Positions 7,845 to 17,558 of a DNA stretch of 64,000 nt are shown here, in pieces. The number at the start of each line of letters is the position of its first letter. Positions within the stretch are counted from its first letter, which is position 1. Source of the DNA: Faecalibacter rhinopitheci (GTDB lineage: Bacteria; Bacteroidota; Bacteroidia; Flavobacteriales; Weeksellaceae); contig NZ_JADGIK010000002.1 in the NCBI RefSeq assembly GCF_015234135.1, positions 411,824-475,823 on the forward strand, in the 5' to 3' direction. The notes under the pieces are model-generated. The model was not told where the DNA came from and did no database searches. It worked only from the letters and a program-made list of their open reading frames with translations. The position numbers were made by a program, and so were the translations under genes.

Positions 7845-9221
7845 TTAATGTGAAATATTTCCTACTGAATTTGGATCATGTTTATGCTTAAATAAAATTG
7901 CAAAGAAAACAGCAATAATTAAGGCATAAGCCGCAAATGTCAACCAAATATGCTCCCAATCTTTAAACATTAAAGCTTTATCAAATATACCATTTGTAAC
8001 TATGATTCCGTTTGCTGAAATAAATTCAGTCATCAAATTATTATCAGGTGTAGTATCTAAAAAGTTAGCTAACTCAGTTGTGTTATTAAAAGATTTAGTG
8101 AAAAACTTATCAATCATCCACCCCGATGTTAAACTTCCAAATACAGCACCAAAACCATTTGTCATCATCATAAATAAACCTTGTGCTGATGAGCGCATCT
8201 TAGAATCTGTATTTGTCTCAACAAACAATGAACCTGAAATATTAAAGAAATCGAATGCCATACCATAAACGATACAAGATAGTATAATCATCCATAAACC
8301 GTCTTGTGGGTTAGAGAATCCTAATAAACCGAAACGTAAAACCCATGCTAACATAGAAATTAACATCACCTTTTTAATTCCATATTTCTTTAAAAAGAAT
8401 GGAATTGCAAGGATAAATAAAGTTTCAGAAACCTGAGAAATTGACATGATAATTGTTGAATATTTTACAACAAAAGAATCTGAGTATTTAGGAAAATGCT
8501 TAAACTCGTCTAAGAATACATCTCCATAAGCATTAGTTAATTGTAATGCTCCTCCTAAAAACATTGCAAAGATGAAGAACAATGCCATTTTATAATTAGC
8601 AAATAATTTGAATGCATCTAATCCTAATAATTGCATTAAGCTTGCATTCTCATTAATTGTTTTCTGTGGTTTACATGGTGGGATTGTTACAAAAGCATAT
8701 ATTCCCAAAACAATTGCAGCAACACCTGCAATGTAAAATTGTAACTCTGTAGCTTTATTCCCTGTTAAATTGGTAATCCACATTGCAACAATAAATCCTA
8801 CCGTTCCCCAAACACGAATTGGTGGGAAATCTTTGACTACATCATAATTATTAGACTTTAAGACTGTGTATGATATTGAATTATTCAATGCGATAGTAGG
8901 CATATAACAACTCATTGCTACTAACATTACCCAGAAGAATGTATTAGGATCATTTATTTGAGGTAAACAAAATAATACAGCTGCATAAGCAATATGTAAA
9001 ATTCCGTATAATTTTTCTGCATTTACCCATCTATCTGCGATAATACCTGTAATGGTTGGCATTACTAATGAAGCAAATCCCATTGTGGAGAAAATTAATC
9101 CAAATTTTGTTCCATCCCATTGTTTAGTTCCGAACCAATAATTGGCAATTGTAATTAACCAAGCTCCCCAAACAAATAATTGTAGGAAGTTCATTAATGT
9201 TAGTCTAACTTTTAAAGACAT
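7845..9221 (-). CDS. MFS transporter, NupG-type nucleoside permease
   Basis: A 458-residue, 12-helix major facilitator of the nucleoside:H+ symporter family. The N-terminus MSLKVRLTLMNFLQLFVWG is the family opening, followed by a GIIADRW loop between helices 2 and 3 and a central cytoplasmic loop near residue 190. It probably imports nucleosides across the inner membrane. The gene lies 23 bases after the bifunctional nuclease gene on the same strand, probably in one transcript. Closely related Bacteroidota MFS proteins may carry other substrates, so nucleoside is an inference from family. Confidence 0.82.
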   Translation of the reverse strand: MSLKVRLTLMNFLQLFVWGAWLITIANYWFGTKQWDGTKFGLIFSTMGFASLVMPTITGIIADRWVNAEKLYGILHIAYAAVLFCLPQINDPNTFFWVMLVAMSCYMPTIALNNSISYTVLKSNNYDVVKDFPPIRVWGTVGFIVAMWITNLTGNKATELQFYIAGVAAIVLGIYAFVTIPPCKPQKTINENASLMQLLGLDAFKLFANYKMALFFIFAMFLGGALQLTNAYGDVFLDEFKHFPKYSDSFVVKYSTIIMSISQVSETLFILAIPFFLKKYGIKKVMLISMLAWVLRFGLLGFSNPQDGLWMIILSCIVYGMAFDFFNISGSLFVETNTDSKMRSSAQGLFMMMTNGFGAVFGSLTSGWMIDKFFTKSFNNTTELANFLDTTPDNNLMTEFISANGIIVTNGIFDKALMFKDWEHIWLTFAAYALIIAVFFAILFKHKHDPNSVGNISH

Positions 9222-9244
9222 AATTCTATTAAAAAAGTGATTGT

Positions 9245-9868
9245 TTAGTTTTTAAAATTTTCTATTTCGTCTCTTAGACGTGCGGCTAATTCGTAATCTT
9301 CATTCATTACTGCCTTTTTCATTTCCTCTTCTAATTCATCTTTCGACCAACCAGAGAAATCTGAACCTAATTCACTTTCTGCGATGAAGTCAATCTCCTC
9401 ATTAATCTGATCCATAGTATGTTGGATATCTTCATCATCTTCCTCGACAATATCTAAATGGATACCAGCCTTTTCTACCACATGTTCATATGCATATATT
9501 GGTGCATTAAAACGTACAGCTAAAGCGATAGCATCCGAAGTTCTAGAATCAATTTCGTGGCGCTCACCATCTTCATTTATAAAAACGATATTAGAATAAA
9601 AGACCCCATCTTCTAACTTGTATATATATACTGATTCTACTGTAATATTATATACTTTTCCTAAACTAATAAATAAATCATGAGTTAATGGTCGAGGTGG
9701 ATTAATATCTTTTTCTAAAGCTAATGCAATTGATTGTGCTTCGAAACTTCCAATAATAATTGGTAGTTTACGAGTACCTAACTTTTCCTCCAAAATCAAA
9801 GCATATGCACCAGTCTGAGTTTGACTGTATGATATACCTTTTATTATTAAGCTAATTAAATTGTTCAT
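9245..9868 (-). CDS. Bifunctional nuclease family protein (DUF151) with C-terminal UVR motif
   Basis: A 207-residue protein with an N-terminal BFN/DUF151 domain (about 1-140; motifs YALILEEK, LPIIIGSFEAQSIA, RPLTHDL, SRTSDAIALAVRFNAPIYA) fused to a UvrB/UvrC-like UVR helical hairpin (about 171-207; ELEEEMKKAVMNEDYELAARLRDEI). BFN proteins have reported nuclease activity in some organisms, and the UVR motif usually mediates protein contacts. The fusion is the common Bacteroidota form. It lies downstream of etfBA behind a weak terminator and upstream of the MFS gene. Confidence 0.85.
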   Translation of the reverse strand: MNNLISLIIKGISYSQTQTGAYALILEEKLGTRKLPIIIGSFEAQSIALALEKDINPPRPLTHDLFISLGKVYNITVESVYIYKLEDGVFYSNIVFINEDGERHEIDSRTSDAIALAVRFNAPIYAYEHVVEKAGIHLDIVEEDDEDIQHTMDQINEEIDFIAESELGSDFSGWSKDELEEEMKKAVMNEDYELAARLRDEIENFKN

Positions 9869-9924
9869 TTGGGTGTAAAGTTATCAAAAAATGATTAAAT
9901 AATAATGATTATTTAACAGATAAA

Positions 9925-9957
9925 AAAATCCGAATCACATTAGTAATCCGGATTTAT
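9925..9957 (-). terminator. Possible etfBA terminator
   Basis: On minus, an AATCCGGATT...AATCCGAATT-like imperfect hairpin is followed by a T-run. The stem is short (about 6 bp perfect), so termination may be partial. Confidence 0.5.
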
Positions 9958-9980
9958 ATTTTAAAGATTTATTAATTGAA

Positions 9981-10940
9981 TTAAGCTAATCCTTTTAATT
10001 TCTTAACTTCCTCGATTAATCTAGGAACAACTTCAAACGCATCTCCTACAATACCGTAATCAGCTGCTTTAAAGAAAGGTGCTTCAGCATCACTATTAAT
10101 CACAACAATAGTTTTAGATCCATTAACCCCTGCTAAATGTTGGATAGCTCCAGAAATACCAATCGCTATATATAAATTTGGCGCGATAGCTTTCCCTGTT
10201 TGCCCTACGTGTTCTGCATGTGGTCTCCATCCAATATCTGCTACTGGTTTTGAAGAAGCTGTTGCAGCACCTAATAATCCTGCTAATTCTTCAATCATAC
10301 CCCAATTTTCTGGACCTTTTAATCCACGGCCTGCAGAAACTACAATTTCAGCTTCTTTTAAATCGATTGCCCCTGTTTTTGCAAACTCAACTCCTAATAC
10401 TTTTACTTTAGCATCAGCATCAGTTACAGTAACTTTTACAGATTCTTCAGATCCTGTTACTGCATTTTCCTTAACTCCAAATGCATTTTGCAAAACTGTT
10501 ACAACAACTTTTCCAGCTGCTGCTACTGTTTCAATACCTTTTCCTGAGAATGCTTTACGTGCAACTGTAAATGGTGCTACAGCAGTTGGAGCTTTCTCCA
10601 CATTAGTAACTAATGCCGCATTTAATTTTAATGATAATAATGGAGCAAAAGACGCTGCATCATTCGTAGATGGTAAAACAACTACATCTCCTGCTACTAA
10701 TTCTGCTACTGCTTTAGCATAAGCATTAGCATCAAAGTTTTTTAAAGCTGAATTCTCAACTTTTAAAACTTTTGTAGCTCCATATTTGTATAATTCTTCA
10801 GATGAATCTGTTGCGTTGAAAGCAATTGCTGTAACTGTATCACCAGCCACATCTGCAACAGCTTTTGCATATGCTACAGCTTCTAATCCTGCTTTTTTAT
10901 ATTTTCCGTCGTGAGACTCTGCGTAAACAAAAATTGCCAT
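9981..10940 (-). CDS. etfA: Electron transfer flavoprotein alpha subunit
   Basis: A 319-residue ETF alpha subunit that binds FAD and, with EtfB, carries electrons from acyl-CoA dehydrogenases to the respiratory chain. The C-terminal FAD domain is intact: VVSAGRGLKGPENWG at about 201-215, GQTGKAIAPNLYIAIGISGAIQH at about 247-269, and INSDAEAPFFKAADYGIVGD near 282-301. The N-terminal half is Ala/Val-rich, as usual. It is 28 bases downstream of etfB, one operon. The pairing implies fatty-acid or branched-chain acyl-CoA oxidation, consistent with the 3-hydroxyacyl-CoA dehydrogenase gene at 37714. Confidence 0.95.
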   Translation of the reverse strand: MAIFVYAESHDGKYKKAGLEAVAYAKAVADVAGDTVTAIAFNATDSSEELYKYGATKVLKVENSALKNFDANAYAKAVAELVAGDVVVLPSTNDAASFAPLLSLKLNAALVTNVEKAPTAVAPFTVARKAFSGKGIETVAAAGKVVVTVLQNAFGVKENAVTGSEESVKVTVTDADAKVKVLGVEFAKTGAIDLKEAEIVVSAGRGLKGPENWGMIEELAGLLGAATASSKPVADIGWRPHAEHVGQTGKAIAPNLYIAIGISGAIQHLAGVNGSKTIVVINSDAEAPFFKAADYGIVGDAFEVVPRLIEEVKKLKGLA

Positions 10941-10968
10941 TTTTTAAATAGTTTTAAAGATTGATTAA

Positions 10969-11715
10969 TTAGATAGCTTTCGCTTCTTCGTGTAATAAAC
11001 GTACTAATTCAGCAACATTATCTTTGTCTACTAATGTTACATTTCCACGTGAAGCTGGTTTTTCATAACCTACAACTTCTGTTTTAGTTTCTGTAGCTTC
11101 TGCTGCTACTACGCTAATTTGTTTTGTTCTTGCTTGCATAATTCCACGCATATTTGGAATTCTTAAAGCAGCTTCATCCACTAAACCTTTTTGTCCTGCA
11201 ATAACTGCTGGTAAAACTACTTCTACATTTTCTTTACCTCCGTCTATTTCGCGAATAGCTTTAGCTGAAGATCCATCAATTTCTAATCCGATACATCCGT
11301 TAACAAAACCATAGTCTAATAAACCTGCAACTAATCCTGGTACAGATCCACCATTATAATCAATCGATTCTTTACCTGTTAAAACTAGATCGAATCCTCC
11401 TTCTTTTGCTGCTTTTGCTATTTGTGTCGCAACGAAAAAGTCATCACGAGCATCTGCATCGATACGTATACCGTCATTTGCTCCAATTGCTAAGGCTTTT
11501 CTCATTACTGGATCTACAGTAGCATCTCCTACTGTTAATATAGTTACAGTAGCGCCTTGTTTTTCTTGTAACTCTACCGCTTTGTTTAAACTAAATTCAT
11601 CATGTGGATTTATAACGAATTGTACACCATTTTTATCAAATGATTTTCCGTCTCCTGTGAAGTTGATTTTTGCTGTAGTATCTGGTACACTACTAATACA
11701 AACTAATATCTTCAT
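10969..11715 (-). CDS. etfB: Electron transfer flavoprotein beta subunit
   Basis: A 248-residue ETF beta subunit, partner of EtfA, binding AMP and forming the heterodimer interface. Recognisable segments are MKILVCISSVPDTTAKI at the start, VINPHDEFSLNKAVEL near 34-49, GKESIDYNGGSVPGLVA near 114-130, and the ETF-beta signature region around VLPAVIAGQKGLVDE (166-180) leading to the RIPNMRGIMQAR arm. First gene of the etfBA operon; the 68-base gap to tatC has no obvious TAnnTTTG box. Confidence 0.95.
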   Translation of the reverse strand: MKILVCISSVPDTTAKINFTGDGKSFDKNGVQFVINPHDEFSLNKAVELQEKQGATVTILTVGDATVDPVMRKALAIGANDGIRIDADARDDFFVATQIAKAAKEGGFDLVLTGKESIDYNGGSVPGLVAGLLDYGFVNGCIGLEIDGSSAKAIREIDGGKENVEVVLPAVIAGQKGLVDEAALRIPNMRGIMQARTKQISVVAAEATETKTEVVGYEKPASRGNVTLVDKDNVAELVRLLHEEAKAI

Positions 11716-11783
11716 AATTTTGGGTTTATTATATCTTTATAGTAAAATTAAAAAATTTATTTTATTATGCAAGCATAACATGA

Positions 11784-12617
11784 TTATTTCTTAACAAGAT
11801 CTGTTCCTTTAGATCTTAACTGCTTTGTATATATATTATTAGACACTAATATACTAAACTCATACAATATCCATAATGGTATAGTTACCAACACCATACT
11901 ATATACATCATTAGGCGTAATTGCGGCTGCTATAACTAACACTACAATAAAAGCATGCTTACGATAATCCTTTAAAAATTTTGGTGTAAGGATACCAATA
12001 CTTGTTAAAAAGTAAACAAAAACAGGCATTAAAAACATTACTCCCATAGAAAGCAATAGTTGGACAAATAGATCTATATAACTTGGTAAAGTCCATGTAT
12101 TTCCAACTCCAAATGGATCATAAGTAAATAAAAACTGAGTACAAAGTGGTAATAATAAAAAATAACTAAAAAGTACTCCAGTTATAAAAAAGAATGTTAC
12201 AGCTGATATTGTAGCTCCCGCATACTTACGTTCATTTTCTTTTAGTGCAGGACTTACGAATTTCCAAATTTCATAAATAATATAAGGGATGGACACAATA
12301 ACTCCACAAACCATCACAGCAAAAAACTGAGATGTAATTTGTCCTGAAGGATTTAAATTTGTTAAGTCTTTAGAAATATCAAATGAACCGGTATAAATTT
12401 TTCCATAACCAGTTAGTTCCCCAAAGGCATTAAACCAATCAAATGTTGGAAAGGTCGATTTTAAGGGCGCCATAATAACATATTCTACTAATTCTTCCCA
12501 AAAAATAGCCACTCCTATCGCAGCTATTACAATAGCAATCACAGATCGCACAAGATGACCTCTTAATTCTCCTATGTGTGCCAAGAAAGGCATATCTTTT
12601 TTAAATGTTCCAGACAT
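11784..12617 (-). CDS. tatC: Sec-independent translocase TatC
   Basis: The 277-residue core receptor of the twin-arginine translocase in the inner membrane, exporting folded proteins. Family marks are the N-terminal FLAHIGELRGHLVRS segment, the glutamate in the first periplasmic region after helix 2, FVSPALKENERKYAG before helix 3, and six membrane helices ending near residue 262. I chose the ATG at 12617, one base after the kdsD stop (MSGTFKKDMPF); an in-frame ATG at 12635 overlaps kdsD by 17 bases and adds six residues. tatA/tatB are not in the window. Confidence 0.94.
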   Translation of the reverse strand: MSGTFKKDMPFLAHIGELRGHLVRSVIAIVIAAIGVAIFWEELVEYVIMAPLKSTFPTFDWFNAFGELTGYGKIYTGSFDISKDLTNLNPSGQITSQFFAVMVCGVIVSIPYIIYEIWKFVSPALKENERKYAGATISAVTFFFITGVLFSYFLLLPLCTQFLFTYDPFGVGNTWTLPSYIDLFVQLLLSMGVMFLMPVFVYFLTSIGILTPKFLKDYRKHAFIVVLVIAAAITPNDVYSMVLVTIPLWILYEFSILVSNNIYTKQLRSKGTDLVKK

Positions 12618-12618
12618 A

Positions 12619-13584
12619 TTATTCGATTCCTTCATTTAAAATTGAGTGAATATCTAATATTCCAAAATAGTGATTATTTTCATCAACAACAACTAATTGC
12701 CCTATACTATTTTGTCTTAGAATACTCAAAGCTTCTCTTGCTTTTTCCTTTGTATGAATCGTTTTAGGATTTAAAGTTGCGATGTCAATAGCTGTTAGAT
12801 TTGAAAAATCCTTATATTTCATCAACATACGTCGTAAATCTCCATCTGTTATTACACCTATTATTTTCTTATCCTCTAAAACAACCGTTATTCCATGCTT
12901 ACCTGATGTTAAAGAATTAATAACATCAGCAATAGTAGAATCTGGATTTACAGATGGATGCCTTGTAGGATCCACAATATTTTCAACCGTCCACAATAAT
13001 CTTTTTCCTAATGCTCCACCTGGATGAGATTTTGCAAAATCATCAGATTTAAACTGTCGTAATTTCATTAATGCAACCGCAATTGCATCTCCCATTACAA
13101 GTTGTGCAGTAGTAGAAGATGTAGGTGCTAAATTGATAGGACAAGCCTCTTTCGATATGTTAACATCTAAAACTATATCCGAATTTTTAGCCAATTCTGA
13201 TTTTAAATTAGCTGTTAAACCAATTAAAAATGAAGAATATTGTCTTAATATTGGAGCTAAATATGTTATTTCTGGAGTATTTCCACTTTTAGAAATACAA
13301 ATTACTACATCTTCTTTTTGTAGTAACCCGAGATCTCCATGTATAGCTTCTGCTGCATGCAAAAATTGAGATGGCGTACCTGTAGAATTTAATGTCGCAA
13401 CTATTTTATTTGCGATATGTGCGCTTTTACCAACTCCTACAACAACTAATTTCCCTTTCGTATGGTATATTGCGTTCACTGCATCTGTAAAAGAATTATC
13501 TAAACGGGATGCGATCGTTTCTAGCTCATGAATCTCATCTTGAAAAACATTCTGAGCAATTTGTATTAATTCTGACTTTTCCAA
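12619..13584 (-). CDS. kdsD: KpsF/GutQ-family arabinose-5-phosphate isomerase
   Basis: A 321-residue sugar-phosphate isomerase that interconverts ribulose-5-phosphate and arabinose-5-phosphate, the first step of KDO synthesis for lipopolysaccharide. An N-terminal SIS domain (about 30-165; VVVGVGKSAHIANKIVATLNS, CISKSGNTPE, the HPGGALGKRL segment near 186-195) is followed by two CBS domains (about 205-320). The start codon is TTG at 13584; a stop lies six codons upstream in frame and no ATG is available. It is directly coupled to tatC and diverges from recQ. Confidence 0.9.
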   Translation of the reverse strand: MEKSELIQIAQNVFQDEIHELETIASRLDNSFTDAVNAIYHTKGKLVVVGVGKSAHIANKIVATLNSTGTPSQFLHAAEAIHGDLGLLQKEDVVICISKSGNTPEITYLAPILRQYSSFLIGLTANLKSELAKNSDIVLDVNISKEACPINLAPTSSTTAQLVMGDAIAVALMKLRQFKSDDFAKSHPGGALGKRLLWTVENIVDPTRHPSVNPDSTIADVINSLTSGKHGITVVLEDKKIIGVITDGDLRRMLMKYKDFSNLTAIDIATLNPKTIHTKEKAREALSILRQNSIGQLVVVDENNHYFGILDIHSILNEGIE

Positions 13585-13733
13585 AACAAATAGTATTGTC
13601 TAATTTTATTTTTTTCGTACCTTTAACTCCCTTTTTTAACTCTTAATCAATTGAATAAAAATTGAAAGGTTAATTCAGGTTTCAAATATAGGAACTATTT
13701 AATTTATAATTTTAATTTTAGTCTATTGCTTAG

Positions 13734-15935
13734 ATGGAAGCCAATTCGAAGAACTTAACATCTTACCTTAAAAAGTATTTTGGTTTTGACCAATTTAAAG
13801 GTCAACAGGAAGAAATTATCACATCACTTTTTAATGGTGAAGATGTTTTTGTCCTTATGCCTACCGGAGGAGGTAAGTCATTATGTTATCAATTACCGGC
13901 ACTAATGTCAGATGGAGTGGCAATTATTGTATCACCTTTAATTGCACTAATGAAAAATCAAGTAGACGCAATACGTGGAATTTCTGAAAATGATGGAATT
14001 GCACACGTATTAAACTCTTCTTTAAACAAGTCAGAAACAAAAACAGTGATGACTGACATCAAAAATGGTGTCACAAAAATGCTTTATGTTGCACCCGAAT
14101 CCTTAACCAAAGAAGAATATATCGACTTCTTTAAATCTGTTAAAATTTCGTTCTTTGCAATTGATGAAGCGCACTGTATTTCTGAATGGGGGCATGATTT
14201 CCGCCCTGAATATCGAAATCTTAAATCTATAATTAACAAAATTGGAGACGCACCAATTATTGCTCTTACAGCAACTGCAACACCTAAAGTACAAGAAGAC
14301 ATTCAGAAAACTTTAGGAATGCAAACTGCTAAAGTTTTTAAAGATTCATTCAATCGTACAAACTTATTTTATGAAGTTCGTCCAAAAGTGAATCAAGACA
14401 AAGAAATTGTCAGATTTATAAAACAAAATGAAGGGAAATCTGGAGTTATTTATTGTTTAAGCCGTAAAAAAGTAGAAGAATTTTCACAACTTTTACAAGT
14501 TAACGGCATTAATGCTATTCCTTACCACGCTGGGTTAGATGCAAAAACAAGAAGCAGACACCAAGACATGTTCTTAATGGAAGATGCAAGTGTAGTTGTT
14601 GCTACTATTGCATTCGGTATGGGAATAGATAAACCAGATGTACGTTTTGTTATTCACTATGACACACCAAAATCATTAGAAAGTTACTACCAAGAAACTG
14701 GTCGCGCGGGTCGTGATGGTGGAGAGGGACATTGTATTGCTTTCTACGATTATAAGGATATAGAGAAGCTAGAAAAATTCTTAGCAAGTAAACCTGTTGC
14801 TGAACGTGAAGTTGGGATGCAATTACTTTCTGAAGTTGTAGCATATGCCGAAACTTCAATGTCTCGTCGTAAATTTTTATTACACTATTTTGGTGAGGAA
14901 TTTGACGAGCATAACGGTCCAGGAGCCAATATGGATGATAATATGAGAAATCCTAAAAAGATGGTTGATGCTACAGAAGATGCTTCTAAAGTTCTTGAAA
15001 TTATTTCAAAAACTAATCAAAAGTTAAAAATAAATGATGTAGTAAATGTGATGGTAGGAAAAGAAACATCCATTACTAAATCATATAAACTTGAAAAAGA
15101 ATCATTTTTTGGCACTGGAAAAGGGAAAGAAGATTATTATTGGAAATCTATTCTGCGACAATTAATTGTTCATAATTTTTTGATTAAAGAAATTGAAACA
15201 TATGGAATTTTAAAACTAACAAAAGAAGGAAAAGATTTTATTGCTAACCCTACTTTTTTTGAAATTGCAGAAGATGTTGATTACAAAAAATTATTAACTG
15301 ATGGCTCATTAGACAAAGAAGATGTATCTACTGCTACACTTGCATATGATGATGTTCTTTTAAAACAGCTAAAAGATTTACGCAAAAAGATTGCAAAAAA
15401 ACATAACATACCTCCATTTGCTGTTTTTCAAGACACAAGTTTAGAGGATATGACGATGCAATATCCAACTACAATTAAAGAACTAACAAATGTCTTTGGA
15501 GTTGGTGAAGGAAAAGCTCAAAAATTTGGAAAAGATTTTGTAAATTTCATTGCACAATATGTTACAGACAATGATATCATTCGTCCTGAAGATATGGTCG
15601 TTAAACAAGTTGCTGATAAATCTAGCCACAAAGTTTACATCATACAGTCTACAGATCGAAAGTTGAATCTTGAAGATGTAGCGAGTGCAAAAAATTTATC
15701 CATGTCAGATCTATTATCAGAAATGGAAGCAATCGTTTATCAAGGAACTAAATTAAATATTGATTATTATATTGATGATATTTTAGATGAAGATCAACAA
15801 GAAGAAATTCATGACTTCTTAATGGATTCCGAATCAGATTCTATGTCAGTATTATTAAAAGAATTTGGTGACGATTACGAAGAAGATGATTTACGCTTAA
15901 TGCGAATCAAATTCATAAGTGAAGTTGCCAACTAA
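13734..15935 (+). CDS. recQ: ATP-dependent DNA helicase RecQ
   Basis: A 733-residue 3'-5' superfamily 2 helicase acting in recombination and fork repair. Helicase motifs are clear: Walker A GGGKS with Lys48, DEAH at 144-147 followed by the RecQ-specific SEWGHDFRPEY loop, ALTATATP, and motif VI QETGRAGRDG. A RQC region follows from about 375 and an HRDC domain lies near 545-625. The zinc-binding part of RQC is unusual: after SRRKFLLHYFGEEFDE there are no cysteines, whereas E. coli RecQ has four zinc ligands here. A C-terminal acidic extension (after about 640) exceeds the E. coli length. A strong terminator follows. Confidence 0.95.
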   Translation: MEANSKNLTSYLKKYFGFDQFKGQQEEIITSLFNGEDVFVLMPTGGGKSLCYQLPALMSDGVAIIVSPLIALMKNQVDAIRGISENDGIAHVLNSSLNKSETKTVMTDIKNGVTKMLYVAPESLTKEEYIDFFKSVKISFFAIDEAHCISEWGHDFRPEYRNLKSIINKIGDAPIIALTATATPKVQEDIQKTLGMQTAKVFKDSFNRTNLFYEVRPKVNQDKEIVRFIKQNEGKSGVIYCLSRKKVEEFSQLLQVNGINAIPYHAGLDAKTRSRHQDMFLMEDASVVVATIAFGMGIDKPDVRFVIHYDTPKSLESYYQETGRAGRDGGEGHCIAFYDYKDIEKLEKFLASKPVAEREVGMQLLSEVVAYAETSMSRRKFLLHYFGEEFDEHNGPGANMDDNMRNPKKMVDATEDASKVLEIISKTNQKLKINDVVNVMVGKETSITKSYKLEKESFFGTGKGKEDYYWKSILRQLIVHNFLIKEIETYGILKLTKEGKDFIANPTFFEIAEDVDYKKLLTDGSLDKEDVSTATLAYDDVLLKQLKDLRKKIAKKHNIPPFAVFQDTSLEDMTMQYPTTIKELTNVFGVGEGKAQKFGKDFVNFIAQYVTDNDIIRPEDMVVKQVADKSSHKVYIIQSTDRKLNLEDVASAKNLSMSDLLSEMEAIVYQGTKLNIDYYIDDILDEDQQEEIHDFLMDSESDSMSVLLKEFGDDYEEDDLRLMRIKFISEVAN

Positions 15936-15946
15936 AAAATTAAACT

Positions 15947-15984
15947 AAGCTCAAAGTTTTCGTAACTTTGAGCTTTATTTTTTT
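15947..15984 (+). terminator. recQ terminator
   Basis: AAGCTCAAAGTT/AACTTTGAGCTT 12-bp stem at 15947-15975 followed by a T-rich run, just before gpmI. Confidence 0.85.
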
Positions 15985-15996
15985 TCAAAACAAACC

Positions 15997-17535
15997 ATGA
16001 ACAACAAAGCTATATTAATGATCTTAGATGGTTGGGGTATAGGAACTAATCCTTCTGTCTCAGCCATCGAACAAGCCAATACACCTTTTATCAACAGTTG
16101 CTATCAACGTTTCTCTCACTCTACATTAGATACATTTGGATCAGCAGTAGGTTTACCTGATGGACAAATGGGAAATTCGGAAGTTGGACATATGAATCTA
16201 GGAGCTGGAAGAGTTATTTTTCAAAATTTAGTCCGTATTAATATGGCTGTTGAAAATGGAACTTTTATAGAAGAGCCAATTTTAAAAGATGCATTTGATT
16301 ACGCCATAAGAAACAACAAAAACATACATTTCTTAGGTTTGGTTTCTAATGGAGGTGTACATTCTCACATCAATCATCTAAAAGGATTATTAGACGCTGC
16401 AAACTCTGCGGGATTGAAAGATAATGTTTTTGTGCATGCGTTTACTGATGGACGCGATTGCGATCCTAAATCTGGTGTAGAATTTATTTCTGAAATAATT
16501 CAGCATATGGAAAATTCTACAGGAAAATTAGCTTCTATTACTGGACGTTATTATGCGATGGATCGCGATAAACGTTGGGAACGTGTAAAATTAGCATACG
16601 ATGCAATGGTATATGCTAAAGGTAAAAAAACAGCATTCCCTATTCAAGCTATTGAAGATTCTTATCAGGAAAATATAACAGATGAATTCATAGAACCTAT
16701 CATAATTTGTGATGAAAAATATGAACCAATTACCACAATTAAAGAAGGAGATGTTGTTTTATGCTTTAACTTTAGAACAGATAGAGGTCGTGAAATTACA
16801 GAAGTTTTAACCCAACAAGCTTTTCCTGAATTTGAGATGAAACCTTTAAATGTGAAGTATATTACAATGACTCAATACGATGAAACTTATCAAAATATTG
16901 ATGTTTTATTTAATGACAGTAATATAAAAAATACACTTGGAGAAGTTTTAGAAAAAGCAGGTAAAAAACAAATTCGTATTGCAGAAACTGAAAAATATCC
17001 ACATGTTACATTTTTCTTTTCGGGAGGTCGAGAAACTGAATTTATTGGTGAAAAAAGAATAATGTGTGCTTCACCAAGAGATGTAGCTACATATGATTTG
17101 AAACCTGAAATGGCTGCATATGACATTACAGCTGCTATATTACCAGAAATTGAAAATGAAAGTGCTGATTTTATTTGTTTAAACTTTGCTAACACAGATA
17201 TGGTTGGCCACACAGGTATAATGGAAGCAGCAATAAAAGCCGCTGAAGTTGTTGATGCTTGTACAGAAAAAATAGTAACCTTAGCTTTACAAAAAAATTA
17301 TAAAGTTGTCATCCTGGCCGATCACGGTAATTCAGATTTTATGAAAAATGAAGACGGATCACCAAATACACAACATACAACCAATCAAGTTCCTTTTATT
17401 TTAGCTGAAAAAAATCAGGAATGGAATGTATCTCATGGAAAATTAGGTGATATAGCACCTACAATTTTAACATTAATGGGTATAAATATTCCAGAAGATA
17501 TGACAGGAAATATTATTATTGAAAAGAAAAATTAA
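15997..17535 (+). CDS. gpmI: 2,3-bisphosphoglycerate-independent phosphoglycerate mutase
   Basis: A 512-residue Mn-dependent glycolytic enzyme of the alkaline phosphatase superfamily, interconverting 3- and 2-phosphoglycerate through a phosphoserine. The N-terminal metal motif ILMILDGWGIG, the catalytic Ser61 in GQMGNSEVGHMNLGAGR, the HAFTDGRDCDPKSG block and the C-terminal metal clusters NFANTDMVGHTG and ILADHGNSD are all present. Length is standard. It starts the run gpmI, HAD phosphatase, map, methyltransferase on plus, with gaps of 23 bases, a 4-base overlap and 16 bases. Confidence 0.97.
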   Translation: MNNKAILMILDGWGIGTNPSVSAIEQANTPFINSCYQRFSHSTLDTFGSAVGLPDGQMGNSEVGHMNLGAGRVIFQNLVRINMAVENGTFIEEPILKDAFDYAIRNNKNIHFLGLVSNGGVHSHINHLKGLLDAANSAGLKDNVFVHAFTDGRDCDPKSGVEFISEIIQHMENSTGKLASITGRYYAMDRDKRWERVKLAYDAMVYAKGKKTAFPIQAIEDSYQENITDEFIEPIIICDEKYEPITTIKEGDVVLCFNFRTDRGREITEVLTQQAFPEFEMKPLNVKYITMTQYDETYQNIDVLFNDSNIKNTLGEVLEKAGKKQIRIAETEKYPHVTFFFSGGRETEFIGEKRIMCASPRDVATYDLKPEMAAYDITAAILPEIENESADFICLNFANTDMVGHTGIMEAAIKAAEVVDACTEKIVTLALQKNYKVVILADHGNSDFMKNEDGSPNTQHTTNQVPFILAEKNQEWNVSHGKLGDIAPTILTLMGINIPEDMTGNIIIEKKN

Positions 17536-17558
17536 ATATAACTTAAACTAGCCAACCG

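Noticed and set aside
10220..10411. Leu-rich open frame opposite etfA
   Set aside because: It lies wholly antisense to a certain gene; its Leu/Gln composition is the mirror of Ala/Val codons in etfA. No promoter or start context.
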